Shown: piece after piece, positions 29,401-37,000 of the stretch | How positions within the stretch are numbered: position 1 is the stretch's first letter | How the letters are laid out: each line of letters starts with the position of its first letter | Origin: Limnephilus marmoratus | Taxonomy: Eukaryota > Arthropoda > Insecta > Trichoptera > Limnephilidae | Length of the DNA stretch: 64,000 nt | Direction of reading: 5' to 3' | Assembly (NCBI GenBank): GCA_917880885.1 | Contig: OU862910.1 | Coordinates: 11,234,710-11,298,709, forward strand | Position numbers and translations under genes: made by a program | The notes under the pieces: generated by a model | Told to the model about the DNA's origin: nothing | The model's database searches: none | Seen by the model: only the letters and a program-made list of their open reading frames with translations

Positions 29401-32400
29401 TGGAAGATATACGAGGTGTATCTTCAGTTGCGCAGAGGGAAGATAGGCCCTTTGCGTTAGTTTTGCTAGTAGGGTAAAACTAGAAGGTACATGCTGTGTG
29501 CCTTCAATTGTGTAATTATACTGAAGCTGGTAGGTACGAGTTATACCTACGGTTCAGTATTGGAAAACTGACAATAGAGAGATCGAAGTAGAGACTTCGA
29601 TATTTGTCAGTGTGGTGTGGTCGTGGACCACCCGAGTGAGGGTAGATAGACCCTCTTGTAATACTTGTATATATTACGTTAAATAAATTGTGCTGAAGAA
29701 AAAGAAGTGTTTTCCTGCCAACTCCATTCTGTTGTGTTCTCGTACCACGATAGCAGAAATAGCCACATTGGATATAAAATCATTCGTCTTTGAAACAAAA
29801 CATAATGCAATTAATTTCAAATTGAAAACAGGCACGTAAACTAATCCCAGCGAAAACTCGTACTGGGACTAGTATACTTTCCTACTCACAATATGCTACC
29901 CTGGCTTGTGAAAATATGTCAAGACCAGAACGGAGACAGTATTGTAAATAATTTGTTTAGGAACATTCCTTATGCCTTAAGACAATTATTGTAAATATAT
30001 TTTAGAGAACTAGAGAGAAAGCACCCATAAAATATTAAATAAAAAAAAAGTCGCGGCAAATATTAAAGCCATGGAACTATGATATCCGAACTAACCACAC
30101 TTGAATAACATTTGTTTGCGCAGCGTTTTATTTGGGCGAATTGGGCGAAGTTGTGCGAACGCGATTTCAAAACGTTTGAAATCCAAATTCAAATGCAAGA
30201 GAATTCAAATTCAAACCAATTCAAATTCAAACTAATTTAAATTCAAACGAATTCAATTACAAAACTTAAAATCACGTCAGACAAACTGTAATATTCTTTT
30301 ATTTCTATTTTTATTACTGACCATTCTCGGTTAAATTCTATTATTATGATACATTGAAACAATTTACAGTTTCAAATAGTTTCAATGTATCATATTCTTA
30401 TTTTAGAAATAATGTACACGTAGACTTAGGAACTCTCGCAGAACTTGAAAATCAACTTAGAATTTTAATAATTTTTCAAATTCTGAGAAACAACCCGTCC
30501 CGTAAATTGAATTAGTTAGATAATTAGTTTAGAGTAAATTGAATTATAAAAATAGTATTTACAGACTTACATTGTGTATAGTGGTTGTTTCAACTCTCCA
30601 TCCACAACACTCGCAAGCTCTGATATGGTGCGTGGGATAAGCCATTTGTTCGCGGTAGGAAAACTCACTATTAACTATCTTCTAAACTTGACAGCTTGAA
30701 ATTATTAATAATTCATCATATTATGTAATCATTATTTTAATTAAAATCAATGCAAAATTATTCATCAATTCGTGCATACATTATTTATAGAACTAGCTTC
30801 TAATTTGCCAATTATTAAAAGCAAGTTGAGATATTATATTATTTTATTTCTGAAGTAACGTCTCATTACATAACATTAACCATGATGAATGAATTTCGCG
30901 ATATGAAATAATGAATGTTTGTAAACTTATTGTAAATTTTATCAAAGAAGAGCGCGAACTGATCAGCGGAGCATCTTTGATCACAGACGGGGGCCAACTG
31001 AAAACCGGTTCAGGAAGTTACGTAAGGCTTCCATATTCAGAATATTAAAGAATTTGTTTGCTGAAAGAGCTTTTCATTCTGACAACTAATGACATGCATT
31101 ATTAGATATCGTCATATTTATTCACACTAGTGACACCAATAACATTAGCAGATATCTTGGCAGCTACTTGCGAGTGCTATCAGTATTATGGTTGTTCGTT
31201 GTCAGTGCTAGGCAAAATTTCACTCTGCCGCGAAAATTCTTTACAATTTATAATATACTTATCAAATTATTACTGTTCAACAAATCGGCAATATTTATAA
31301 AATAATTTTCAAGCAAATTAAGGAATTTTTCTGTTAAATTTAAATTTCATTGTGGTTTCCTATAGGCAATTTCCCCGCCATTTACACTACCAAAAATATA
31401 ATTGTAGATTTATGCCAACTGTTTTGGGAACAGTGAAAACAATATTTACAAACACACCATTTCAACCACCATCGTCCAAATGTACAGGATCAAATTTAAT
31501 GACAGAAGTCAATACTGGTTATAAGATAGCAAGCCTTACCGAAGAGCCGCTGCCCATGTCTCTTTTGGGGTCAGATCCGTCTAACAGATCGCCAAACGGG
31601 GGCATGCCGTGTTCCGGCAGCAGTCGGGTCTCCTCTGTGTCCTGAAAGTCCTCGTCGTCTGTTCTCTCGGCGTCCTGGCTGACCTGATCTTGACTGGCGT
31701 CCGGGTCCGGACTAGTGGCCTGGCTCGGCTCCCGGCTGTGGTCTGTGCTTTGCGCGGAGGACCTGCGCCGCTGCTGCGCCAGTTGCACCATGCGGGACAG
31801 TCGCGGGGAAGAGGATTCCGCCTCTTCCAGGTCCCAGTCCTCCCGATCCTCGGACAGACACACACTGGCCTGGGCCACGAAAGCTATCCTCCTGCGGAGC
31901 GCGTCCTCTGGACTCGGAGATTCGATCGGCCGGGGTATGACTTGAACACTTAAGGCTTTCTTACGTTTCCACGTTGAAACCGCGAACGGAAGGGTAGAAA
32001 CTGGGTGAGTGGTCGCTATCGCCGTTATGTCAACTTCTTCTCGAGGATCTTCTATTGGAGGAGGGTCTATATCCAAAATGTCTTGATCGACCGATTCAGA
32101 TGACGTCACTTCTTCCCTGATAGCTTCCGTGATATCTGTTTGCGGGTGAAGAGGTTGAACTTGCTTTATATCGAATGATTCAGTTTGTTCTATTTTAGAT
32201 TCGCTTATCGGAGGAGAGGACATAGCGGTGCGAGTTGCCTCGACGTTCTCCAGCGAACCATACCCTGAACCGGACTCATCGTTAATACTCGGGTCCGAGG
32301 GCGGTCCGTCCTGTCCGTCCGGGGTGCGACGTCTAACTGAAACAGGAGTGAGGCTGGAGCTGCCTGAAGAGTGTCTGTCCCCTCCCCCACCCGGCTCAGG

Positions 32401-32880
32401 GCTTTCCCGCGCCCCTCTCCTACCCCCGAAGGACCCGAGTTTTCTAACGAACGCCCCCGCTTTACTTCGAGCTCCGCCCTTTTTCTTCTTTTTCCCCTTC
32501 AACAATTCTTCTTCGGCGCTGAAACCTTCTGTTTCCGCTTCGACGCCGGGATCATCGTCGGTCGTTACTTCTTCTGTTTTCGTTTTCTTCTTTTTCCGAC
32601 GTTTTGATTCTTTGGCATCCTTGTCACTATCATCCTTGCTGTCGGTGAGATTTCCTCGCTTCACAGGGCCGAGTTGAAAATTTTTCTTTTTGAACGGCGA
32701 CGCGAAGGAGCTAAATTTGGTTTTTAATTTCGACTGATCAGGTTTTGGAGCCCCGACGGGTGGTGGGGTTTCTACAACTTGTTCGATAGCGGGAGGGTCT
32801 TCGGGTACGTATGGAATACTCGACTCGAAGGACTCGTCCAAGGTGTCTTGCGAAGCACTCCTACTGGGCTTAGATTCCAT
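2352..32880 (-). CDS. Rab32: Rab32/Rab38-family small GTPase, long isoform (5 coding exons)
   Basis: This is a Ras-superfamily GTPase of the Rab32/Rab38 group (Drosophila lightoid), which acts in traffic to lysosome-related organelles such as pigment granules. Coding exons on the minus strand are 32880-31540, 17264-17048, 11609-11428, 4338-4195 and 2468-2352, together 2001 nt, giving 666 residues. Every junction has GT..AG ends and keeps frame. Visible motifs are the P-loop GELGTGKT (468-475), switch I around YRATIGVDF (490-498), G3 WDIAGQE (516-522) followed by RFGNMTRVYY, G4 NKCD (579-582), G5 ETSAKE (609-614) and terminal CAC for geranylgeranylation. IAGQE in place of the usual TAGQE is typical of Rab32/38/29. 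Residues 1-447 form a charged, low-complexity extension. The start has A at -3 and G at +4, and an in-frame TGA lies 12 nt upstream. Introns of 14.3, 5.4, 7.1 and 1.7 kb carry most of the repeats listed here. Confidence 0.93.
2585..3180 (-). mobile_element. LINE ORF2 C-terminal fragment
   Basis: Minus-strand translation 3169-2894 reads FRDTRSLTVLYNASVRSRLE then SGSVIWGSHQVKYSLMLEKV and QKKFLRFLYL, the thumb/C-terminal part of a jockey/R1-type non-LTR reverse transcriptase. It closely parallels the plus-strand copy ending at 21567 (ESGSLI.. LILERVQKKFLRFLYMREYG). Several stops and shifts break the continuation to about 2585. Lies in intron 4 of Rab32 in the sense orientation. Confidence 0.75.
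3181..4194. other. Rab32 intron 4 remainder, no gene seen
   Basis: AT-rich sequence without repeat termini or ORFs I can support. Confidence 0.5.
4195..4338 (-). CDS. Rab32: Rab32 exon 4: G4 to G5
   Basis: The acceptor is TTTTGTCTGCAG. Forty-eight codons begin CDQQKEGIVNTPVKMDEYC and include EKGFAGWFETSAKENINIEE, which carries the G5 SAK base-recognition motif, then AARSLVNK. The donor is AAG|GTAAAG in phase 0. Sequence is very close to other insect Rab32 proteins as I know them. Confidence 0.95.
4685..7670. repeat. ~135-bp minisatellite, interrupted by a 53-bp satellite
   Basis: Units contain ACCGAGTTGTTTGGCGGTC, a GCGGAGAAGCGGCC-type block, a GGTATTAGAGTTTGTTGCCA block and TGTATGAATGTGATTGAAGC. 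Unit starts at 6962, 7097, 7219, 7354, 7489 and about 7659 give spacings of 135, 122, 135, 135 and 170. One diverged unit lies at 4685-4850 on the other side of the 53-bp array. Two of the shorter units have lost the middle block. Confidence 0.85.
4880..6612. repeat. 53-bp satellite array, about 32 copies
   Basis: The monomer is 53 bp and contains GCTACATATAAAATGTACTG, TTAC(C/T)GTACTAC and (C/T)ATAATATGATCCCAC. In the middle two monomer types alternate, one with CCCACTGACAGGC and CCGTACTACTTAATA, the other with CCCACAGTGAGGC and CTGTACTACATAATA, so a 106-bp higher-order unit repeats. Edges are more diverged than the core. It lies in Rab32 intron 3. Confidence 0.92.
7914..8360 (+). pseudogene. 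possible THAP-domain remnant of a P-type transposon or MITE
   Basis: At 8185-8275 plus, VACVLKSCKNRCQKENKLNC then RITFQSK resembles the start of a zinc-binding THAP domain (Cys-x(4)-Cys with following basic residues), as found in P-element transposases. No continuation is seen. Upstream, GCGAGCCAGCGTCTTCT is repeated three times (8092-8140). Weakly supported; a chance ORF cannot be excluded. Confidence 0.25.
8361..10981. other. Rab32 intron 3, AT-rich, no gene seen
   Basis: Short minus ORFs at 9270-9681 look random. A local duplication of an AATATTTATAGTTAATTTACA-like stretch lies near 9900-9960. Confidence 0.5.
10982..11335 (-). mobile_element. SINE type B copy with internal insertion
   Basis: Minus-strand copy of the family at 50125 and 57405: shared blocks are CCTCAGGGCCTATGTCAT, GGGTAGGAATCT, CACCAAACGTAGCGAA and TGGGGTGAACTA. 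About 100 bp between 11110 and 11230 is unique to this copy. The 3' poly-A side is degraded. It sits 93 bp inside intron 3, next to the exon 3 donor. Confidence 0.7.
11428..11609 (-). CDS. Rab32: Rab32 exon 3: switch II to G4
   Basis: The acceptor is CTGTTTCCAG. The exon completes the split glycine and reads QERFGNMTRVYYKEAVGAFI onward through KWKQDLDSKVQLPDGSPIP to LLANK, ending in phase 0 before GTAAGA. RFGNMTRVYYKEA is a strongly conserved Rab32/38 stretch. The NK of the G4 NKCD box is the last codon pair here and CD opens the next exon. A SINE ends 93 bp downstream of the donor, in the same strand sense as the gene. Confidence 0.95.
11820..12570. repeat. dispersed repeat with LINE-like tail inside
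   Basis: 12335-12525 matches 22110-22300 on the same strand: both contain TGATAAAAATGATTA, AACCAATATTA, CACCCTCACTGTG and TATTTTC-like blocks in order. 12065-12185 begins with ATTTATTTATTTATTAGAG, as in a reversed LINE 3' tail. Ends are not resolved. Confidence 0.5.
13032..13844 (-). mobile_element. hAT element, perfect 8-bp target duplication
   Basis: TCCTAGGG flanks both sides (13024-13031, 13845-13852). Termini are CAGGGACGTGCC on the left and CAGGGATGGCGAACC on the right (reverse complement), hAT-type ends. It contains the C-terminal remnant of its transposase at 13426-13743. At 813 bp it is an internally deleted, non-autonomous copy. Confidence 0.88.
13426..13743 (-). pseudogene. hAT transposase C-terminal (dimerisation) remnant
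   Basis: 105 residues ending ETWNALPDAFNCTKKLAHAI then LTIFSSTYACESLFSEMNNI. The motif LxxFxSTYxCExLFSxMN is the conserved C-terminal block of hAT transposases of the ZBED5/SCAND3-like group. The catalytic RNase H-like region is missing; the whole lies inside a short hAT copy. Confidence 0.85.
14250..15560 (+). mobile_element. degenerate jockey/R1-like LINE ORF2
   Basis: Reverse-transcriptase blocks in order, broken by stops and shifts: NQHGFMSGKPTTTNLIAFTE and IHTDYCKAFG (14640-14775), then VTITSRVPQGSLLGPLLLNI (14922-14985), a corrupted FADD box reading FADG (near 15022), and VKDLGVTLDSKLLFDIHIDS (about 15230-15290). No intact ORF longer than 75 codons remains. In intron 2, antisense to Rab32. 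Confidence 0.8.
15561..17047. other. Rab32 intron 2 remainder, no gene seen
   Basis: AT-rich; ORFs at 15830-16057 and 16465-16749 show no recognisable motif. Confidence 0.5.
17048..17264 (-). CDS. Rab32: Rab32 exon 2: P-loop, switch I and start of G3
   Basis: Shared by both proposed isoforms. The acceptor is TTTATTTTTAG and the exon opens in phase 0 with AHPAPLGGDRREHLYKILVIGEL, whose REHLYKILVIGE part is a Rab32/38 hallmark. It holds the P-loop GELGTGKTS, the switch I threonine in RATIGVD, and LQLWDIAG. It ends in phase 1 inside the glycine codon of DIAG|Q before GTAAGT. Confidence 0.95.
17602..17997. mobile_element. PIF/Harbinger-like MITE, 396-bp version
   Basis: Ends GGGAACGTACCC(G/A)TACTACGTG are inverted copies and TAA flanks both (17599-17601, 17998-18000). 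The 3-bp TAA duplication and GGG terminus fit PIF/Harbinger. The same ends bound 166- and 165-bp elements at 38170 and 45340. This copy has extra interior, including second CACGTAGTCA and ACCACACGTGGTCA boxes and a G13 run near 17940-17952. Confidence 0.85.
17998..19584. other. Rab32 intron 1, AT-rich, no gene seen
   Basis: The plus ORF 17984-18319 starts inside the MITE end and is not coding-like. 19390-19500 has a G-rich block (GGGGGGTCGGTAGAAGACC and GGCGGTAGGAGACC, two tandem-like copies). Confidence 0.45.
19585..21680 (+). mobile_element. jockey/R1-like LINE ORF2, 5'-truncated and decayed
   Basis: Linker region KYSKWFSREVISNIEIKHAH and HKRWKSGGL (19630-19710) is followed by RT blocks CPIFKKGSKKLIENYRPVAI then TSAPAKLFEKL (20221-20320), FSKAFDTVTHDIILTKLAQMG (20475-20535), SEVPQGSILGP (about 20634-20668), FLLFADDLKLF with an intact YADD-type FADD (20724-20757), and the C-terminal ERVQKKFLRFLYM region to the stop at 21567. 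Stops at several sites make it non-functional. An AT-rich 3' UTR with AATAAA (about 21641) follows. Confidence 0.88.
22066..22105 (+). repeat. LINE 3' tail with AAATAAATAAA
   Basis: AAAGCCCACTAGGGCGTAAA followed by TAAATAAATAAATA is shared almost exactly with 63191-63226, as expected of the 3' terminus of one LINE family. Confidence 0.6.
22320..22752. repeat. ~76-bp minisatellite with GCGGGCCGC boxes, about six copies
   Basis: Each unit has GGCAGATATTTGTGCGGGCC then GCAAAAAACGGATAATATAA, TTGTACATGAAAAAAAATAT and AAAGAAAAC. Box positions are near 22327, 22410, 22480, 22558, 22635 and 22711. The last unit runs into GCGGCGGCCGC at the right end of the host element. Confidence 0.85.
22770..24692. 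other. Rab32 intron 1, no gene seen
   Basis: Holds the 34-bp perfect palindrome at 23031-23064. TAAGCCAACGTTTCCGACAG at 23896-23915 resembles an arm of the fold-back element at 46.2-46.8 kb. Confidence 0.5.
23031..23064. repeat. perfect 34-bp palindrome
   Basis: TTGAAACATTATTTAGG is followed directly by its reverse complement CCTAAATAATGTTTCAA with no spacer, centred on AGGCCT. Confidence 0.9.
24693..25270 (-). mobile_element. LINE reverse-transcriptase fragment
   Basis: Minus frames contain NCQPTWLMKKRSVVSNLVVF then IENVTKLMDDQIRVGIIYTH and FWKAFDKIDQSS, the RT palm entry (TDFxKAFDxIxH-like), and downstream pieces resembling GFISEIVNVPSRLRRDVPI and SYVRSHLEFA. Frameshifts separate the pieces. 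A different LINE from the 19.6 kb copy. Confidence 0.65.
25290..25424. mobile_element. one-ended relative of the Tc1/mariner-like MITE
   Basis: Contains TTATTTGGAGTAAAAATCTA and, inverted, ACTCAGGAATTGCTGG, and ends TACACCCTGTATA like the 452-786 element. The other terminus is lost. Confidence 0.5.
25425..26325. other. Rab32 intron 1, no gene seen
   Basis: AT-rich; the segment 26165-26325 is less AT-rich and carries a 60-codon minus ORF discussed under rejected items. Confidence 0.45.
26326..26790. mobile_element. fold-back element with ~195-bp arms and perfect 8-bp duplication
   Basis: TCATTTTT flanks both ends (26318-26325, 26791-26798). The arms start GGTAA(T/A)TTTTCGGGATTA and continue through GTGTCCATGG, AAACTTTAGATTCGCCTTAA, GCATCACGGCTGGCGGAAAA and TTTCACTTCGCGAA with very few differences. 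The unpaired centre is only about 70 bp. No coding capacity. An 8-bp duplication fits hAT or P-type elements, but the GGTAA end is not the usual hAT CAG. Confidence 0.88.
26791..27455. other. Rab32 intron 1, no gene seen
   Basis: AT-rich, no recognisable feature. Confidence 0.5.
27456..27833. mobile_element. MITE with repeated TGTAGATATTAGT boxes, 8-bp duplication
   Basis: TTACGAGG flanks both ends exactly (27448-27455, 27834-27841). The ends share ACTAATATCTACAG in inverted orientation. Inside the right end the word TGTAGATATT(A/C)GT occurs four to five times about 25-35 bp apart with TCAACCTACGCTC-like spacers, and on the left ACTAATATCTA-like words appear inverted three times. No ORF. Confidence 0.82.
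27834..29100. other. Rab32 intron 1, no gene seen
   Basis: AT-rich sequence with no ORF or repeat I can support. Confidence 0.5.
29101..29770 (+). mobile_element. possible solo LTR
   Basis: A block less AT-rich than its surroundings begins TGTGCCCGATTTGGC and contains short inverted repeats (GAAGATATACGAGGTGTATC then TTC; AGATCGAAGTAGAGACTTCG), TTAAATAAATTGTG as a possible polyadenylation site at about 29678, and a following CTGCCAACTCCATTCTGTTG. The layout resembles an LTR with R-U5, but no duplication or primer-binding site was established. Confidence 0.3.
30180..30255. repeat. short tandem repeat of AATTCAAATTCAAAC
   Basis: The word AATTCAAATTCAAAC and variants occur four times in a row with small changes. 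Confidence 0.75.
30345..30394. repeat. hairpin, 16-bp perfect stem and 18-nt loop
   Basis: TATGATACATTGAAAC pairs exactly with GTTTCAATGTATCATA across an 18-nt loop. The stem is AT-rich; no evidence that it is a microRNA precursor. Confidence 0.6.
31540..32880 (-). CDS. Rab32: Rab32 long-isoform first coding exon (N-terminal extension)
   Basis: Encodes residues 1-447 and ends in phase 0 at TCG before the donor GTAAGG. Composition is clearly richer in G+C than the flanks. The protein segment looks disordered: Ser/Asp/Glu/Pro-rich, with basic runs such as KRRKKKKTK near residue 95 and GKKKKKGG near 130, and a more ordered-looking patch KRKKALSVQVIPRP (about 305-318) followed by EDALRRRIAFVAQASV. 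An EETRLL sequence (416-421) fits the acidic dileucine pattern [DE]xxxL[LI]. No known domain is recognised. Long N-terminal extensions are known in insect Rab32/lightoid isoforms, which supports joining it to the GTPase exons; the matching phase-0 junction agrees. Confidence 0.88.
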
Positions 32881-33200
32881 ATTGGCGAGTCAGTCAGCGG
32901 TCAGCCGGGGTGCCGTATTATCACTAAAGCCTCTTAAAGCTTTTCTGCTCGCACCGGCCCGGCGGCAACTTTTCCACCTGACTAATGTGAAGTGAAGTAG
33001 TTGTGTAACGTAAAACTAGCGTGACCCGCTGCCCGGTGGTGGTGGTGCTCGACGACGACGCGACGGGGCGGGCCCGGCTACAGGGAAGGGGAAACGGCGA
33101 ACGACTCGCGGATTTTTCTCACTCGAAGGGCGCTTTTACGTACGTTTCACGATTACTACACTTGATTACCTACTTATACTTAGATTCATTATTGACAATA
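32881..33200 (-). promoter_or_regulatory. Rab32: CpG-rich presumed 5' UTR/promoter of the Rab32 long isoform
   Basis: Directly upstream of the long-isoform ATG, about 250 bp are GC- and CpG-rich (CGACGACGACGCGACGGGGC and GGGCCCGGCTA near 33050-33080) inside AT-rich DNA. No TATA box is evident at a clear position. The start site is not resolved, and a 5' UTR intron is possible. Confidence 0.5.
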
Positions 33201-34609
33201 TTACACTGTTGATTGGAAGAGATTATTATTCTGCATTAAACTAAAAGCTCTTCTCATAGCACACATTCAAATATCAAATTAGACTTCGTAATCAAAACTT
33301 AACATAACCAACAAGGTGGGAACTTACATAATAGCTTTTTAAGTTGATTACGGATCCAAGAATATTAAGTACCTTCTCTTCAAGTTGTATACTTACATAA
33401 TCAACGTCTTGGTGCGATATCTAATGAGTGGTGTTCACTTAATATTCAGTTACAACAACTAGATGCAGCTATGAATATTCCGAAGTTGTTTTTATATTTT
33501 GATTTAATATTACATATAATCTACGAAGGTTAGAGTTCTGTAATTTAAAGGTGTGGAAGGTACATTGACTAATAGGTACTAAATTTATTACGAAATGAAT
33601 ATTTAATAAATTCATATATGTTTTCGAACATATTCTTATGATATAATATAATATGTACCTATAGATAATTTAGAATTATAAATGTTGATTGAAGAAGTTG
33701 AATTTGAATGACCAAGAAAAAATACAAATTTGGTAGTGAAAAAATTTGTAGTTAGAATGGATATTGGTTGGTGGGATGACATCGGAGATTAGTGAAAAGT
33801 GATGAATCTCAAAAACTGGCTTTAAAATTATATTGATTTAAATGTTGAATATATATTATATTTTATATATGCTTATAAATATACTTTAATCGAACCCGTA
33901 TTTTTTCGTTCAAAATAATTTATTACAAATCTTCAAACTATACCTGCCTGTTTAAATTATTGCTCAATATTTGAAAAATGATTCAAGGTCTAATTCGACA
34001 GCGGTATCAGGTCGGTATCAGTTTCAGTGGAAGTGAGTTTGGTCCAATGGATGTAACGCGATACGCCGATACTGGCTGGTAGCTGCTAGCTGCTAGCCTC
34101 GCTCGAGAAACTCGATAGTCCCAAACACACCGTATTACTAACATATTATTAGCTGTTAATTGGATCAAGACGATTAGTGGGGATAGGATATCCGACGAAG
34201 CGGAAGTATTACCTTGGTGACGTTTGACGCGAACTTAAACGCGTCCATATGTATCGTAACAAGAGAAATCCCAGGGGATCACATTTTGTCTCTATTGTAG
34301 TACGAGTACCTTCTTGACATTTTGACTGTCAATCATAGAAGCCATGAGAGGAAAATTATAGCATTACGTTTATGAACCTGCTTAGCAACTATATTTGTAT
34401 GTAAAGGGGGTTTTTTTAGAGGTTTGGTTCTTAAACTGGCAACATTGTATCTACAGACTGTCAATTTGACAGTTGACAATTGATTTGTAGTCAGTACGTT
34501 TTGCCATTTCACCATTAATAGACTGAGGTCAGAACAGCGCTTGCAAATTGTGCAAATTTATTTTATTGCGTTTATTTTATTTTATTTAGTTTATTGCGGG
34601 AAACATTTG
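33201..34609. other. intergenic/long-intron DNA, no gene seen
   Basis: AT-rich. A small run of GCTGCTAGCTGCTAGC at 34083-34098 is the only local repeat noticed. Confidence 0.5.
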
Positions 34610-34930
34610 GTGAGCGCATAATTTCACGTAATGGACCTGTGAACTGACCCTCCACGATCGTGTGATCTCACACCATTAGATTACTTTCTTTAGGGGTATG
34701 TGAAGTTTGTGAAGTCACTAATCTATGCTGATAAACCAGAGACGTTTGGATGTCAACATTCGCCGTGTTATTGACGATATATGGGCCCAGCTGCTCGATT
34801 AAGTTGTCGAAAATTGGACTTCACGATAGCGCTTCATTGGAGCTAGCCGTCGCGCTCATATGCCCGAAATCATAATTCGGTATAAAATTTATTAAATGAA
34901 GCCAATATCATAGACATTAACATTATTTTA
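34610..34930 (+). pseudogene. mariner-type transposase C-terminal remnant
   Basis: Plus translation PPRSCDLTPLDYFL (34651-34693), then KSLIYADKPET (34713-34745) and, after shifts, pieces matching IRRVIDDIWAQL and HMPEIIIRYKI-like ends. WPPRSCDLTPLDxFLWG is the DDE/D-containing block typical of insect mariner-like transposases. The Trp before PPRS is lost and FLW reads FL-stop. Confidence 0.8.
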
Positions 34931-34989
34931 ATGTGTTTTTTTTTCATTTTGAATTTGTATACGTCTAAAAAAAACACCATTTATTAGTT

Positions 34990-35556
34990 CAGAGGTCGGC
35001 AAAGTGCGGTTCTTTGAAATACAATTGCTGGATTTAAAAATAAGGAAATATGGTTCTAAATTTGAACGTCTTTGTGTTGATTTGTAAAATATTGGAGAAG
35101 AACAAATGTAAGCTTAGTTCACAACACAATTGGTCTGCTTTGAGAAGGAAAAAACTCGCGTTGCTGTTCTTTCCCTTTTCGGTTCTACATATTCATGTGA
35201 ACAATCTCTTCAAGCACGAACTTTATCTAGAGTAAACTGAGAAGTTATATTATTGATTACAACCTGGAATCGTGCCTAAAATTAAGAATAACAACATACA
35301 AACCTGACTTACTCAAACTTTCGAAGGTGATGAAAGGAAATTGTTCGCATTAAGTGTTTGTCAGTCATTGTCATGATTTAAATTTATGGATTCCTTAATT
35401 ATAGGTATATTTTTTATCAAAAGTCTTTATTAAGCATGAAATCAAGTTTTATTCAGGTACCCGAAATTTAATGAAGTGCTAAAATTATAATAAATTTTTA
35501 TCGTTGTAGTTGTAGTACATATTTGGCTCTTTGGCTAATAAGTTTGCCGACCCCTG
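34990..35556 (+). mobile_element. hAT element, internally deleted, near-perfect 8-bp duplication
   Basis: Ends CAGAGGTCGGCAAAG and, reversed, CAGGGGTCGGCAAACTTATT. Flanks TATTAGTT and TATTAGAT differ at one base. At 35163-35216 the plus frame reads AVLSLFGSTYSCEQSLQA, the hAT C-terminal block, then stops. It sits immediately after the mariner remnant. Confidence 0.85.
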
Positions 35557-37000
35557 TATTAGATCATTCTGGAATTACCAAATTTTACGTTTTGGCGAGT
35601 AGTGGGAAGGAATGGTTTTATTGATATTTTTTTTGTTTTCAGAGTGTCAAAAATATCAAACATTCACGCAAATTTCATGAAGGAGGTGTAGAGGGGATGA
35701 AACGCCACACAATCGCCTTGGTACACGTTCTTTGCTTACTGCTGTCCCAATAAAACTTTTCTAATATTAAATTGGATTTTAATGTCCTCGTGGGGCTTTT
35801 CGAATTTATCTGACATCCAATTGTACGTCATATTATATCCTGATACCTACTTCTTTGTCCACATATCCACTCTACGTCTATAAAACAGTAAAAATATCAA
35901 TTTATCTAATTTAATACAATTAATTACTTAACACTCATGTGTGTAAATTTTGGGCAGCACGCCTGTTTTATAAAACTCTTAAAAACTAGTTTATTACGCG
36001 TATCTGCTTGGTACCTCTTGACGTCACATTATTTTCAAAACTCCTCATTCACGAACAGATCGTCCCACCTGTGCCTCGTGGACCTCACTTCTTCTGCATT
36101 CAGTTTACTTTCGTCCACCCTCCTTTCACGCCTCACTCTCTAAATAGCGCACTACGTATGCCCATCGACCCGACCCGCTAAGGTTTTTTTTGTTTCTTTT
36201 ACACAACCAACAACGACGGATCTATTTCCATGGATCGATCCTACTTTAGTTGGGAAAATTTTATAGCTTGCCTCAATAAATTAATCAAAATTCCCTGCCT
36301 TCATAATTTTGAAGGTTTTACATTCATCTTTATGACCGTGCGTGATTCACGTCCCCGGGCGACTTCCCTGACAGCTCGGGCTTATCTTAATGCATAACAT
36401 GAATGCAAAGTAAATATACTTAGCATTTACATCTTGATGTATCTAGTAATTACCTGGCTGCATTGCGCTACAAAGTTGCCCTCTTGACTTTATATCTACG
36501 ATTACTTTGGAATTGACGATAATTTAATGTCGGCAAGTTTGTTGACTGAATATAATTAATTGGAATTACTAAAGCCTTACACATTGCTCAAAATATAAAA
36601 TCATCTTACTTTGTGATACATTAGCGCAACAGTTCACAGGTTTGAAAACAAATAGGTCAATTACATCGACCAGAAGGTAAATAAAAAGTTTTGAAAATGG
36701 AGAAGAACAGAGGGAAAAACACGCCAAAGAAGTGGCTCCAAGTCACTTTATTAACCCTTTTTTAAAGACAAGTTACAAACAGATTACGAATAGCCTGAGC
36801 ATATTTGCTACCATAATAAAAAAGGCAGAAATATTACTTGTGCAATGGTGGGGAACTTTGCTAGCATACGATCAACCCGCGTCGCGCGCCCTTTTGGACC
36901 GCTCGACCAGAGCTAATCGATATAATATAATATTAGATTTGTCAAAGAATTTATATATAAAAATGCAAAAATCAGTCATTTTAAATACATGTAGCATTAC
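35557..37000. other. AT-rich DNA, no gene seen
   Basis: The ORFs at 35937-36143 and 36732-37088 have no recognisable domain; the latter runs into the tandem duplication. Confidence 0.5.

Larger units (their letters stand above)
29771..31539. other. Rab32 intron 1, 5' part
   Basis: Contains an AATTCAAATTCAAAC-type short tandem (30180-30255) and a 16-bp-stem hairpin (30345-30394). Otherwise AT-rich without features. Confidence 0.5.

Noticed and set aside
29101..29770. Complete LTR retrotransposon
   Set aside because: No second LTR, gag/pol or primer-binding site nearby; at most a solo LTR.
31609..32677. Plus-strand ORFs of 76-149 codons
   Set aside because: They overlap the Rab32 first exon antisense and exist because that exon is GC-rich and has few stops.
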